A DNA stretch of 64,000 nt from Porticoccus hydrocarbonoclasticus MCTG13d. Its GTDB lineage: Bacteria > Pseudomonadota > Gammaproteobacteria > Pseudomonadales > Porticoccaceae. The notes under the pieces were generated by a model. That model was not told where the DNA came from. It did not search any database and saw only the letters and a list, made by a program, of their open reading frames with translations. A program made the translations under genes and the position numbers. The stretch lies in assembly GCF_000744735.1 (NCBI RefSeq), contig NZ_JQMM01000001.1, positions 2,170,001 to 2,234,000 on the forward strand. The letters run 5' to 3'. Numbering within the stretch: the stretch's first letter is position 1; every line of letters starts with the position of its first letter. Shown here in pieces: positions 17,103 through 24,687 of this stretch.

Positions 17103-17408
17103 ATGACAATCAAGCTTTTGAAGCGATTACGGAAAATGCGGCAATTGGATACCGTCCGGTTTATCCGGAACGCCTGTGCCCCCATGGTGCTTCAGGTGGC
17201 CTTTTTTGATAATGGGCAATTGCGAAAGCAACTGATCAGGACCCGCGAGGGAGGGGTGGTGACCTGCCGCCATTTGGGTGAGGCCTATGAGCTTTGCCGC
17301 TCCGCTGGCGTGCACCGCGCTGAACTGGTGCAGATTGTCAGCCACGATGAAGCCTGCGCCGGTGACAGTTCAGTCGCGACAGGACCCACTATGTCGCTGA
17401 TATTTTAG
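17103..17408 (+). CDS. Small conserved hypothetical protein, DUF6482-like
   Basis: Protein of 101 residues with a basic N terminus (LLKRLRKMRQ). The core resembles the DUF6482 pattern of an N-terminal strand pair, a central arginine-rich turn (IRTREGG) and the late motif VHRAELVQIVSHDEAC. The ATG at 17103 has AGGTGG five bases upstream; a GTG three codons earlier is less likely. No membrane segment or signal peptide; probably cytoplasmic. It begins a plus-strand group with glutathione peroxidase, a flavoprotein and a DCC-family protein. Function unknown, and the family assignment is tentative. Confidence 0.55.
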   Translation: MTIKLLKRLRKMRQLDTVRFIRNACAPMVLQVAFFDNGQLRKQLIRTREGGVVTCRHLGEAYELCRSAGVHRAELVQIVSHDEACAGDSSVATGPTMSLIF

Positions 17409-17421
17409 GAGGCATCCATCC

Positions 17422-18006
17422 TTGAACAAACTTGTCCTGGTAATGACCACTTTTCTGTTAATCCTCTGCGTCAATATCGCCGTGGCGGAGGAAGTAATAA
17501 CGATAGACACTGACACCCAACAGGCCAACTGCATGAATATTTACCAGTTTACTGTGCCGGATTTGATTGATGAAAAACCAGTGGACTTTTGCAAGGCCTA
17601 CGCCGGCAAGGTGCTGATCATTGTGAATACCGCCAGCAAGTGTGGGTTTACCGGACAGTATGAGGGACTGGAAGCACTTTATCGTGAATTCGGCGATCAG
17701 GGCCTGGTAGTGCTGGGCTTTCCGTCCAATCAGTTTGGCAATCAGGAGCCGGGAACAGCTGAGGAAATTCAGAATTTCTGCCGTGTCACCTATGGTGTGC
17801 AATTTCCGATGTTCGCCAAGACCCGCGTACGTAAGGGTGATGCCGATCCTCTCTGGACCTACCTTGGTGACACATCGGGCACCTATCCGAAATGGAATTT
17901 CTACAAGTACCTGATCAACCGCGAAGGCGAAGTAATCGATGTGTTCAGCAGTGTCACCTCACCGGAGAGCCGGCGGTTTCGCAAAGCTGTCAAGGCACTT
18001 CTTTGA
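17422..18006 (+). CDS. Glutathione peroxidase family protein, exported form
   Basis: Thiol peroxidase of 194 residues with an N-terminal signal peptide (hydrophobic residues 5-21, cut near AVA), so it probably works in the periplasm. The catalytic set is present: Cys74 in NTASKCGFT (cysteine in place of selenocysteine), Gln108 in NQFGNQEPG and Trp in KWNFYKYL. It should reduce hydroperoxides, perhaps lipid peroxides formed by singlet oxygen, using thioredoxin-like partners. Starts with TTG, strongly supported by AGGAGG nine bases upstream; no ATG precedes the signal peptide. Second gene of the stress-induced plus-strand group. Confidence 0.9.
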   Translation: MNKLVLVMTTFLLILCVNIAVAEEVITIDTDTQQANCMNIYQFTVPDLIDEKPVDFCKAYAGKVLIIVNTASKCGFTGQYEGLEALYREFGDQGLVVLGFPSNQFGNQEPGTAEEIQNFCRVTYGVQFPMFAKTRVRKGDADPLWTYLGDTSGTYPKWNFYKYLINREGEVIDVFSSVTSPESRRFRKAVKALL

Positions 18007-18046
18007 ATTGAACCGATAACATTCACCAGAACCGGAGCACGTCAAG

Positions 18047-19051
18047 TTGACGATACCAATGAGACATCAGAGCATTGCCGTGGTCGGTGCCGGTCTGGCT
18101 GGAACCACCTTGACCGAGCGCTTACTGGAGGTGGGTTATCAGGTTACAGTCTACGAGAAAAGTCGTGGCACAGGGGGCCGTCAGGCCAGTAGTGGCCTTT
18201 CAGAAGCAATCGTGGACCTCGGCGCACCCTGGTTTGAACCCCTTTCGGACAAGTTCAGGAACTGGCTGGAAGATCGACCCGAAATACAGCGATTCTCTCC
18301 ATCCCACAAGGACTTTACCGGTCTGGAGCTGGATCCTATTTCGGTGTATCTGGCAGCACCAAAACAGACCACCCTGACACGCAACCTGCTGGGTAGCGCA
18401 GTATTCTGTTCTTCAACCCGGGTGGGCAAATTGCATCCCGGCTCGGAAGGCGTCGCCGTCGAAAGCGATGCCGGCCAACTGCTGAATACCCATCAGGCTG
18501 TGATTGTCACAACACCGGCACCCCAGGCCGAACCGCTACTGGCCACAATACCCCGCTTTGCCGAAGTGGCAAGATCTGCAGAATCGATACCTACATGGGT
18601 GGTGGCTCTGGGTTTACGTCAGAAGACCAAAAAATCGGTTGATCTTTTCAGCGGCAGACACCCGCTGTTGGCGAGGGCCATCTGCAACAGCAGCAAACCC
18701 GGGCGTAGCGCCGGGCCATTTGCTGAAACCTGGCTGCTGGAAGCCAACCCACAGTGGAGCGAAGTTCATCAAGCGTTCGCTCCAAAACAGGTGGGCGCCG
18801 AGCTGATTAAAGCCTTCCAATCCATCATGGAGGAGCCTCTGGAGATTGCCGCACTGCGCACCCACCGTTGGCTATACGCCAGGCACGGGTCTGCTGACTC
18901 CGCCGACTATCTGTGGTGCCCGAAAAACAGGATTGGTGTCTGCTCGGACTGGCTGGCTACTAGTACCGGCAGCGAAGGGGCATGGCTGAGCGCCAATTAT
19001 CTGGCCGACAAACTGCTCACCAGCCTTAAAACTGTTTCCATCAATCTCTAG
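18047..19051 (+). CDS. FAD-dependent amine oxidase/renalase-like oxidoreductase
   Basis: Flavoprotein of 334 residues with the N-terminal dinucleotide motif VVGAGLAGTTL, YEKSRGTGGR (typical of renalase-like and amine-oxidase-like proteins) and a late FAD contact region around VCSDWL. Substrate unknown; relatives are annotated only as FAD-dependent oxidoreductases. I favour the TTG at 18047, with GGAG nine bases upstream, over the ATG four codons later, which has no ribosome site. The next gene follows after 10 bp. Likely part of the photo-oxidative stress response, because the transcription unit starts at a sigmaE-type promoter. Confidence 0.75.
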   Translation: MTIPMRHQSIAVVGAGLAGTTLTERLLEVGYQVTVYEKSRGTGGRQASSGLSEAIVDLGAPWFEPLSDKFRNWLEDRPEIQRFSPSHKDFTGLELDPISVYLAAPKQTTLTRNLLGSAVFCSSTRVGKLHPGSEGVAVESDAGQLLNTHQAVIVTTPAPQAEPLLATIPRFAEVARSAESIPTWVVALGLRQKTKKSVDLFSGRHPLLARAICNSSKPGRSAGPFAETWLLEANPQWSEVHQAFAPKQVGAELIKAFQSIMEEPLEIAALRTHRWLYARHGSADSADYLWCPKNRIGVCSDWLATSTGSEGAWLSANYLADKLLTSLKTVSINL

Positions 19052-19061
19052 GCGTACCAGG

Positions 19062-19520
19062 ATGACGAATAAAGCAGCTTTGGCCGATACAAAAATCGGG
19101 AATACCTTCCCTTTGGCGCTGAACAAACCGGGCAAGGTGATTGTCTTCTACGATGGCAACTGCCCCCTCTGCCAAAAAGAAATACACCATTACATCAGGC
19201 GGGATCATACCGGTCAGCTTGTCTGGGATGACATTTCAAAGGGCACCGAGCTCCTCGATGAGTTCGGCATCACACTGGACGAAGCCATGCGCCGGTTTCA
19301 TGTAATCGACAGGGCCGGCAACGTGACCCGGGGGGCCGAGGCATTCCTCGCCCTGTGGCACGCTCTACCTGTTTATCAGCATCTGGCCCGAACCGTTGAA
19401 TACCTTCACCTGACGCCGCTACTGGGTTGGGCCTACGAACATTTTGCAAGGAGACGGTACCGCCGTGCCTGTCAAAGGGGGTTCGGCAATAGTTGCGCGA
19501 TCGACACAAAAAAATCCTGA
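19062..19520 (+). CDS. DCC-family thiol-disulfide oxidoreductase-like protein (DUF393)
   Basis: Protein of 152 residues with the family signature YDGNCPLC (Asp-Gly-x-Cys-x-x-Cys) near residue 30, followed by a conserved arginine/aspartate region and RGAEAFLALW, as in the DCC1-like family. The CxxC suggests a redox role. It ends the plus-strand stress group and converges with the photolyase gene 57 bp away. I see no clear terminator between them. Confidence 0.85.
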   Translation: MTNKAALADTKIGNTFPLALNKPGKVIVFYDGNCPLCQKEIHHYIRRDHTGQLVWDDISKGTELLDEFGITLDEAMRRFHVIDRAGNVTRGAEAFLALWHALPVYQHLARTVEYLHLTPLLGWAYEHFARRRYRRACQRGFGNSCAIDTKKS

Positions 19521-19577
19521 TGGGCTGCGCTGCCAATCTGTTAAAACGGGACACGCTGGTAGAACAGGACCGAACAA

Positions 19578-20993
19578 CTACTGCCGTTGGTAGTCCGCAA
19601 GGCTGGCAGCCCTGGCCTTACTGTAATCGATGATGGGCGCGGGTCGCCCGACTTTAGCGGCAAATGCCGGGTCGTGTCGCTGCATGCCCTTCAGTTCCTT
19701 GAGTTCAGGCAACCAGTGCGCCACGTAGTCACCTTTTGGATCGAACCGCTCGGCCTGGCGCATGGGGCTGAAAATACGGAAGTACGGTGCGGCATCCGCT
19801 CCCACCGATGCACTCCATTGCCAACCACCCAGGTTGGAAGCAAAGTCCCCGTCTATCAGGTGATTCATAAAGAAACAGGCGCCCTTCCGCCAATCCTGCC
19901 GTAACAGCTTGGTCAGAAAAGAGGCGGTGATCATGCGCAGGCGATTGTGCATCCAGCCCGTCGCCAGCAGCTGTTTCATGCCCGCATCGACAATTGGAAA
20001 ACCGGTTTCGCCCTGACACCAGGCAGCAAATAACCGATCATCGTCCAGCCAGCGGATACGGGATTCAACCTCGGGTCTGAAGGGTTGCCAGCGATTCATG
20101 TCCGGGAAATGCATCAGCAGATGGCGGTAAAACTCACGCCAGATAATTTCGGTCACCCACTGGTTGTCCAGCCAGCTCGTGCTTTCTGACGCGGCCGCCA
20201 GTGCCGCCAGACACTGGCGCGGAGAAATCACACCACAACTGAGATAGGGGGATAGTGTCGAGGTGCCGTCCAGCGAGGGGAAATCCCGGTCAGCGGCATA
20301 GTCCTCTACGCGAATCGAAACAAAATCCGTCAATCGAGTATGAGCAGATTCTGTGCCCGCTGGCCATAGCGACGGAATCCAGTGGCTGCCATTATTGATC
20401 GCATAATCCACCCTGTCGGGAATCACATCGGCGACCAAACCGTTCGGTAAAGGCGGCGAAGATTGTACCGGAGGTGCCGGCAGTGGCACAGGGTGCTGCT
20501 CGGTAAAAAGGCTTCGCCAGACTTTGCTGAAAGGTGTGAATACCCGAAATGGCAGGCCCTGGCCGTTCATAACTTTTCCCGGGGCAAATACCAGATCACC
20601 GTGCAGGCCGTAAACCGGAATATCGGCTTCGCGAAATCTGGCGACGACCTGTTTATCGCGAAGATTTTCATTCAGGCAATACTCACGATTGAGATAAAGG
20701 CCATCACAGTGAAGTTGCTCGGCGAGTGATAACAACTTTCCTGGCAGGTCGGCAAAGCTATCCACATGGACCAACTTGAGCGGAATCCCCAGCGCCGTCA
20801 GTTGTTGCTGAAGATCCCGCAAGTTGGCCAACCAGAATTCCACTTTCGCCGGGGACTCATCGTGACTGGCCCACTGCGAGGGGCAGATGGTCGCCACAGC
20901 GAGTACGCCCTGACCGGCGGCATCGTCACAGGCCCGGAACAGCGCAGGGTTATCAACTATGCGAAGGTCGTTGCGGAACCAGACGAGTTTCAC
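19578..20993 (-). CDS. phrB: Deoxyribodipyrimidine photolyase
   Basis: Light-driven DNA repair enzyme splitting cyclobutane pyrimidine dimers, 471 residues, almost the same length as E. coli PhrB. The N-terminal antenna domain starts with KLVWFRNDLRI. The C-terminal FAD domain contains WREFYRHLL, GETGFPIVDAGMKQL, GWMHNRLRM and the highly conserved GDFASNLGGWQW with Asn and Trp. I choose the GTG at 20993: AAGGA stands eight bases upstream and the protein then begins right at the fold; open codons further upstream lack a better start. It follows chrR by 63 bp, so it is probably cotranscribed with rpoE-chrR and induced by light-generated stress. Confidence 0.93.
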   Translation of the reverse strand: MKLVWFRNDLRIVDNPALFRACDDAAGQGVLAVATICPSQWASHDESPAKVEFWLANLRDLQQQLTALGIPLKLVHVDSFADLPGKLLSLAEQLHCDGLYLNREYCLNENLRDKQVVARFREADIPVYGLHGDLVFAPGKVMNGQGLPFRVFTPFSKVWRSLFTEQHPVPLPAPPVQSSPPLPNGLVADVIPDRVDYAINNGSHWIPSLWPAGTESAHTRLTDFVSIRVEDYAADRDFPSLDGTSTLSPYLSCGVISPRQCLAALAAASESTSWLDNQWVTEIIWREFYRHLLMHFPDMNRWQPFRPEVESRIRWLDDDRLFAAWCQGETGFPIVDAGMKQLLATGWMHNRLRMITASFLTKLLRQDWRKGACFFMNHLIDGDFASNLGGWQWSASVGADAAPYFRIFSPMRQAERFDPKGDYVAHWLPELKELKGMQRHDPAFAAKVGRPAPIIDYSKARAASLADYQRQ

Positions 20994-21056
20994 TGAGGGT
21001 TTCCTTGTCGCCAATTCTGTGGAACAGTTTGTAAAGACTGGCAAGTCAAGCCATTC

Positions 21057-21707
21057 CTAGAAACCAAAAAGCGGCTGGGTAATTTTGCCAAATAGCGTGG
21101 TATAGCGGAGTGGGTACTCCGTGGCGATCAGACATATACAATCGTGATCGCTATCCACCAGTGGCTGGTGAGTAATCTGATCGTCCAGATCGGCAACATC
21201 GCCCGTACTGAACCGCCCCACTTCGTCGGAATAGGAGCCCCGCAGCAGCAGGGTCAGCTCACTGCCCCGGTGACTGTGGGGTAAGGCGGCTTTGCCCGGT
21301 GCGACACGCAACAGACGGGTCATGCCCTTGCCCTGGCCGGGCAAGTCATGCACCCAGACGCCCGGCACCAGCTTTTTCCAGGACAGATCCTCCAGTGAAT
21401 CCCCCACATAGCTGGCCAGTGGTGCCGGAATTTCACTGTTTGCCACAGAGGCCGGCCGCGCAGCAATTTTGGGTATATCCTCCTGATTCAGTCGATTCAG
21501 CACCGATGCCAGAGTATTGTCACTGACCGCCGCCAGGGAGATGTTTTCCAGCAATGCGCCGCCGATTGCTTCAAGTTCGCGGCACCGTCGACGACAGATG
21601 CCACACATCGCCAGGTGTGAGGCGACCACAAGGGCGGGACCCTGAGCCAAAGCGCCAGCCACATAACTGAATAGAGTCGCCTCATCGAGATGATGATTAA
21701 TGGTCAT
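21057..21707 (-). CDS. chrR: Anti-sigma factor ChrR
   Basis: Zinc-dependent anti-sigma factor of 216 residues that holds the ECF sigma factor until singlet oxygen or organic hydroperoxides trigger its release (as established in Rhodobacter). The N-terminal ZAS domain carries the zinc ligands His6, His31, Cys35 and Cys38. A proline/alanine-rich linker leads to a C-terminal cupin domain with His144, His146, Glu150 and His180, which match the second zinc site in R. sphaeroides ChrR with a shift of three residues. The gene overlaps the sigma gene by 11 bp and has GAGAGG before its ATG. Confidence 0.93.
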   Translation of the reverse strand: MTINHHLDEATLFSYVAGALAQGPALVVASHLAMCGICRRRCRELEAIGGALLENISLAAVSDNTLASVLNRLNQEDIPKIAARPASVANSEIPAPLASYVGDSLEDLSWKKLVPGVWVHDLPGQGKGMTRLLRVAPGKAALPHSHRGSELTLLLRGSYSDEVGRFSTGDVADLDDQITHQPLVDSDHDCICLIATEYPLRYTTLFGKITQPLFGF

Positions 21708-22317
21708 GATTACCTCTCAACGCCTGTTTTAACTTTTCCGATGCCAGACGAATTCTGGATTTGACGCTACCCAGGGGAATCGACAGCCTGTCGGCAATCT
21801 CCGAATGGGAGCGCCCCTCGTAAAAAGACATAATAATGACCTGTGCCTGATTATCGGGTAATTGACGAATTGCCATGGCCACCTGATCAGACATGACAGC
21901 CTGCTCAGCCAACTCCAGCACAGCGGGCTCACCCGCCTCTTCATGCCAGCTATCCAGATCGTATTCGGGATATTTCTGTTTGCGCATCCAGTCAATGCTC
22001 AGGTTTCGCGCCAGGGTGTAAATCCAGGTGCTGGCAGCGGCCTTGCCAGGATCGTACAGATGGGTTTTTCGCCAGACGGACAACATGGCTTCCTGAGTCA
22101 ATTCTTCAGCGGTGGCTTCCGTGAGGCCCAGTTTCATGATGTAACCTTTGATTCTGGGCGAAAAGTGACGAAACAGACGGATAAACAACTGTCGGTCACG
22201 GGAAATGGCTAGTTCTGCCAACATTGCAGACCAGTCTTTCGCCGGTGTCTCGGATGTCTTTTCTGCTCTTAATGCCACGACACTCAACGCTTCATCTCCC
22301 GGCGGTTGGTCTTGCAT
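21697..22317 (-). CDS. rpoE: ECF sigma factor, RpoE/ECF11-type
   Basis: Extracytoplasmic-function sigma factor of 206 residues. Region 2 (FIRLFRHFSPRIKGYIMKLG, then EELTQEAMLSVWRK and WIYTLARNLSIDWMRKQK) and region 4 (LPDNQAQVIIMSFYEGRSHSEIADRLSIPLGSVKSRIRLASEKLKQAL) are complete. Pairing with ChrR identifies it as the singlet-oxygen sigma factor. The ATG is preceded by AAGGAG. It probably drives the surrounding units (DUF2878 group, DUF6482-like/GPx group, amine oxidase/DUF1365/Cfa group, and its own operon with photolyase), since each is preceded by a TGATCY-N18-TA element. Confidence 0.93.
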   Translation of the reverse strand: MQDQPPGDEALSVVALRAEKTSETPAKDWSAMLAELAISRDRQLFIRLFRHFSPRIKGYIMKLGLTEATAEELTQEAMLSVWRKTHLYDPGKAAASTWIYTLARNLSIDWMRKQKYPEYDLDSWHEEAGEPAVLELAEQAVMSDQVAMAIRQLPDNQAQVIIMSFYEGRSHSEIADRLSIPLGSVKSRIRLASEKLKQALRGNHDH

Positions 22318-22322
22318 GACTC

Positions 22323-22352
22323 TCCTTACGTGTGATCAGTCTCGATAGATCA
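22323..22352 (-). promoter_or_regulatory. Possible autoregulatory sigmaE promoter overlapping the rpoE ribosome site
   Basis: Minus strand: TGATCT (22352-22347), 18-bp spacer, TAAGGA (22328-22323). The -10 overlaps the AAGGAG ribosome site, so a transcript from here would start almost at the rpoE ATG and be leaderless. Match in sequence and spacing is good; its function is uncertain because of this position. Confidence 0.4.
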
Positions 22353-22354
22353 CA
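22331..22354. promoter_or_regulatory. Inverted repeat TGTGATC-N10-GATCACA in the rpoE/amine oxidase divergent region
   Basis: Perfect 7-bp arms (22331-22337 and 22348-22354), 17 bp centre to centre, overlapping the candidate rpoE -35 element and lying between the two divergent transcription units. It looks like an operator for a dimeric regulator. It is not a CRP site, because the TGTGA and TCACA half-sites are 14 bp apart rather than six. Confidence 0.45.
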
Positions 22355-22393
22355 GAGATTAGCGCCCGCGCACGATAAAGCCAAATAAAAGGG

Positions 22394-22423
22394 TGATCCC
22401 TCTCCGTACTTCCTGCGTAATAT
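22394..22423 (+). promoter_or_regulatory. ECF sigmaE-type promoter for the amine oxidase/DUF1365/Cfa operon
   Basis: Plus strand: TGATCC (22394-22399), 18-bp spacer, TAATAT (22418-22423), 28 bp before the ATG at 22452. Same layout as the other elements of the cluster. Confidence 0.6.
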
Positions 22424-22451
22424 CAGCAACCCATTTGGTACGGACTGAACA

Positions 22452-23867
22452 ATGAAGACCTCCACCCCGAAAAATTCAGTGCAAGACGCCCCACCCCGCA
22501 AGAATATTGCGGTGATTGGTTCGGGCATCTCGGGTTTGAGTTGTGCCTGGCTACTGAGCAGATCACAGAATGTGACGCTATTTGAAAAGGATGATCGACT
22601 CGGGGGACACTCCAATACCGTAACCTTTGATCTGGACAAACGGGCCATCAGCGTAGATACCGGATTCATTGTCTATAACCCCGTCAACTACCCCAACCTG
22701 GTAAAGTTTTTTGAGCAGTTGGGGGTAACAACCTGTGAAACCGACATGTCGTTTTCCGTGTCAGTGAACGGAGGAGAGCTCGAATATTCCGGCAGTGGTC
22801 TGTCGGGGCTGCTGGCACAAAAACGGAACCTGTTCCGACCAGCCTTCTGGGGAATGGTGACCGATCTGCTGCGCTTTTATCGGCAATCACCAAAATTGCT
22901 CCAGAAGGCCGAGCTTGAGCACCTTTCCCTCGGGGAATTGCTTGAAAAACACCGTTACGGCAAATCCTTTATCAACAACCACCTGCTGCCCATGGGCGCG
23001 GCAATCTGGTCAGTACCTGTCGACAAAATGCTGAATTATCCCGCCCTGAGTTTTATGCGTTTTTGCAGCAATCACGGTTTGACCCAGGTAAATAACCGGC
23101 CACAATGGCGTACGGTAGTCGGTGGCAGTCGTCAATATGTGGATAAAATTGCTGCCGCGCTGCAGGGTTCCATTCGATTGAATACCCGTATTCAGTCCGT
23201 CACAAGACTGGGGGAACAGGTAGCTCTGGACGACATTCACGGCAACCGGGAAATATTCGATGACGTCGTTTTTGCCTGCCACAGTGATCAGGCACTTGCC
23301 CTGTTGGCTGACCCGACAACCGAAGAGCAGGCCCTGCTCAGCTGTTTTCCCTACCAGCGCAACCGGGCTTTTCTTCATCTGGACACCGATTTGATGCCAA
23401 AACGCAAGCAGGTCTGGTCCAGCTGGAATTATCTGACCAGCAACAAACCTGCATCCAAAAACGAGCAGCTGATCAGCGACCAGAAAAGGAAAGTTTCCGT
23501 CAGCTACTGGATGAACCAACTCCAGCCACTCGCGACCGAACAACCGGTAATGGTCTCTTTAAACCCGCTGAAAATGCCCAGGTCCGGCACGATTATCAGA
23601 AGTTTTTTTTACGACCACCCCGCGTTTGATCAATCCTCGCTGGCCGCCCAGAAACAACTCTGGTCACTGCAGGGCAAACAGCATACCTGGTTCTGTGGCG
23701 CCTATTTCGGTTACGGTTTCCATGAGGACGGTTTGCAGTCCGGGCTGGCTGTCGCCGAAGCGCTGGGTGGTGTTGTCCGCCCCTGGCAACTGGAAGAGCC
23801 GAATTCCCGGATTGAAATCCACACTGGCTCACTGCCCAACACTGCTGTGGAATTGTACTGTGTCTGA
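22452..23867 (+). CDS. FAD/NAD(P)-binding amine-oxidase-like protein of the Cfa cluster
   Basis: Flavoprotein of 471 residues: IAVIGSGISGLSCAWLL at residues 19-35 (FAD motif), FEKDDRLGGHSNTV, the DTGFIVYN segment and a C-terminal GAYFGYGFHEDGLQSGL FAD contact. This is the amine-oxidase-like protein that consistently sits next to DUF1365 and a Cfa-like methyltransferase. Relatives in Rhodobacter are linked to methylated or furan fatty acid synthesis (family knowledge); the exact reaction here is inferred to be oxidation or desaturation of a fatty acyl chain. A sigmaE-type promoter precedes it. Its last codons overlap the DUF1365 start by eight bases. Confidence 0.85.
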   Translation: MKTSTPKNSVQDAPPRKNIAVIGSGISGLSCAWLLSRSQNVTLFEKDDRLGGHSNTVTFDLDKRAISVDTGFIVYNPVNYPNLVKFFEQLGVTTCETDMSFSVSVNGGELEYSGSGLSGLLAQKRNLFRPAFWGMVTDLLRFYRQSPKLLQKAELEHLSLGELLEKHRYGKSFINNHLLPMGAAIWSVPVDKMLNYPALSFMRFCSNHGLTQVNNRPQWRTVVGGSRQYVDKIAAALQGSIRLNTRIQSVTRLGEQVALDDIHGNREIFDDVVFACHSDQALALLADPTTEEQALLSCFPYQRNRAFLHLDTDLMPKRKQVWSSWNYLTSNKPASKNEQLISDQKRKVSVSYWMNQLQPLATEQPVMVSLNPLKMPRSGTIIRSFFYDHPAFDQSSLAAQKQLWSLQGKQHTWFCGAYFGYGFHEDGLQSGLAVAEALGGVVRPWQLEEPNSRIEIHTGSLPNTAVELYCV

Positions 23868-24687
23868 GGAACTGAAATCGGCCCTGTACAGTGGCCAGGT
23901 CAAGCATCGGCGTCTGCGCCCGAAAAAACACCGGTTTACCTATCGGGTTTTCTCGCTGTATCTTGACCTCGATGAACTGAAAACACTGGATGGCCGACTT
24001 CGGCTCTTTTCCCTTAATCGTTTCAATCTGTTTTCCTTTCACGAGAAAGATCACGGCAATGGGGAATCAGGCCTGAAGGGACAAATAGGCCGACTATTGA
24101 CCGAGTGCGGTTTTGATCATGCCACTGCTCATATCAGGTTGCTTTGCTATCCGAGAATACTGGGATACGTGTTTAATCCACTGAGTATCTACTTCTGCTA
24201 CAACGACCAACAGCAGCTGTCAGCTGTGCTCTATGAAGTCAGCAACACCTTCAAACAAAAGCATACCTACCTGATTCCGGTGGATCCACAGCGGAAAGAC
24301 ACCCTGGTAGACCAGCGGGCCGAGAAAGCCATGTACGTCAGCCCGTTCATGCCGATGGAAAGCCATTACCGCTTCCGGATTCAGCCACCCGATCAAAATC
24401 AGGTATCTATTTTCATAAGGCAATCCAACGACCGGGCAGACAAGCCCGGCAACCATGTACTGCTGGCTACCTTCAACGGCCAGTATCGGACACTCAACGA
24501 TGCAACCCTGCTATGGCTCTTTTTCAGCCATCCACTAATGACCCTGAAAATTATCGGTGCCATTCACTGGCAGGCATTGCGCCTGTGGCTGAAGGGGTTA
24601 CCCCTGCAGCCCAGAAAGACTACAAAGAACACCCGCGATTATAGCTGGCGGGACAAAGATGGAGTATTGCACCATGAACGGCTCTGA
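23860..24687 (+). CDS. DUF1365 family protein
   Basis: Protein of 275 residues beginning at a GTG that overlaps the previous stop. The DUF1365 hallmarks are visible: SALYSGQVKHRRLRPKKHRFTYRVF at the N terminus (with HRR), GYVFNPLSIYFCY in the middle, EVSNTFKQKHTYLIP, then KAMYVSPFMPMESHYRF, and a late PLMTLKIIGAIHWQALRLWLKG. The function of the family is unknown, but it is almost always found between this flavoprotein and a Cfa-like enzyme, so a part in fatty acyl modification is likely. The frame is open 78 codons further upstream inside the previous gene; the GTG is chosen because the family starts there. Confidence 0.88.
   Translation: MSEELKSALYSGQVKHRRLRPKKHRFTYRVFSLYLDLDELKTLDGRLRLFSLNRFNLFSFHEKDHGNGESGLKGQIGRLLTECGFDHATAHIRLLCYPRILGYVFNPLSIYFCYNDQQQLSAVLYEVSNTFKQKHTYLIPVDPQRKDTLVDQRAEKAMYVSPFMPMESHYRFRIQPPDQNQVSIFIRQSNDRADKPGNHVLLATFNGQYRTLNDATLLWLFFSHPLMTLKIIGAIHWQALRLWLKGLPLQPRKTTKNTRDYSWRDKDGVLHHERL

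Noticed and set aside
22331-22354. TGTGATC-N10-GATCACA considered as a CRP/FNR site
   Set aside because: Half-sites TGTGA and TCACA are 14 bp apart; CRP needs six.
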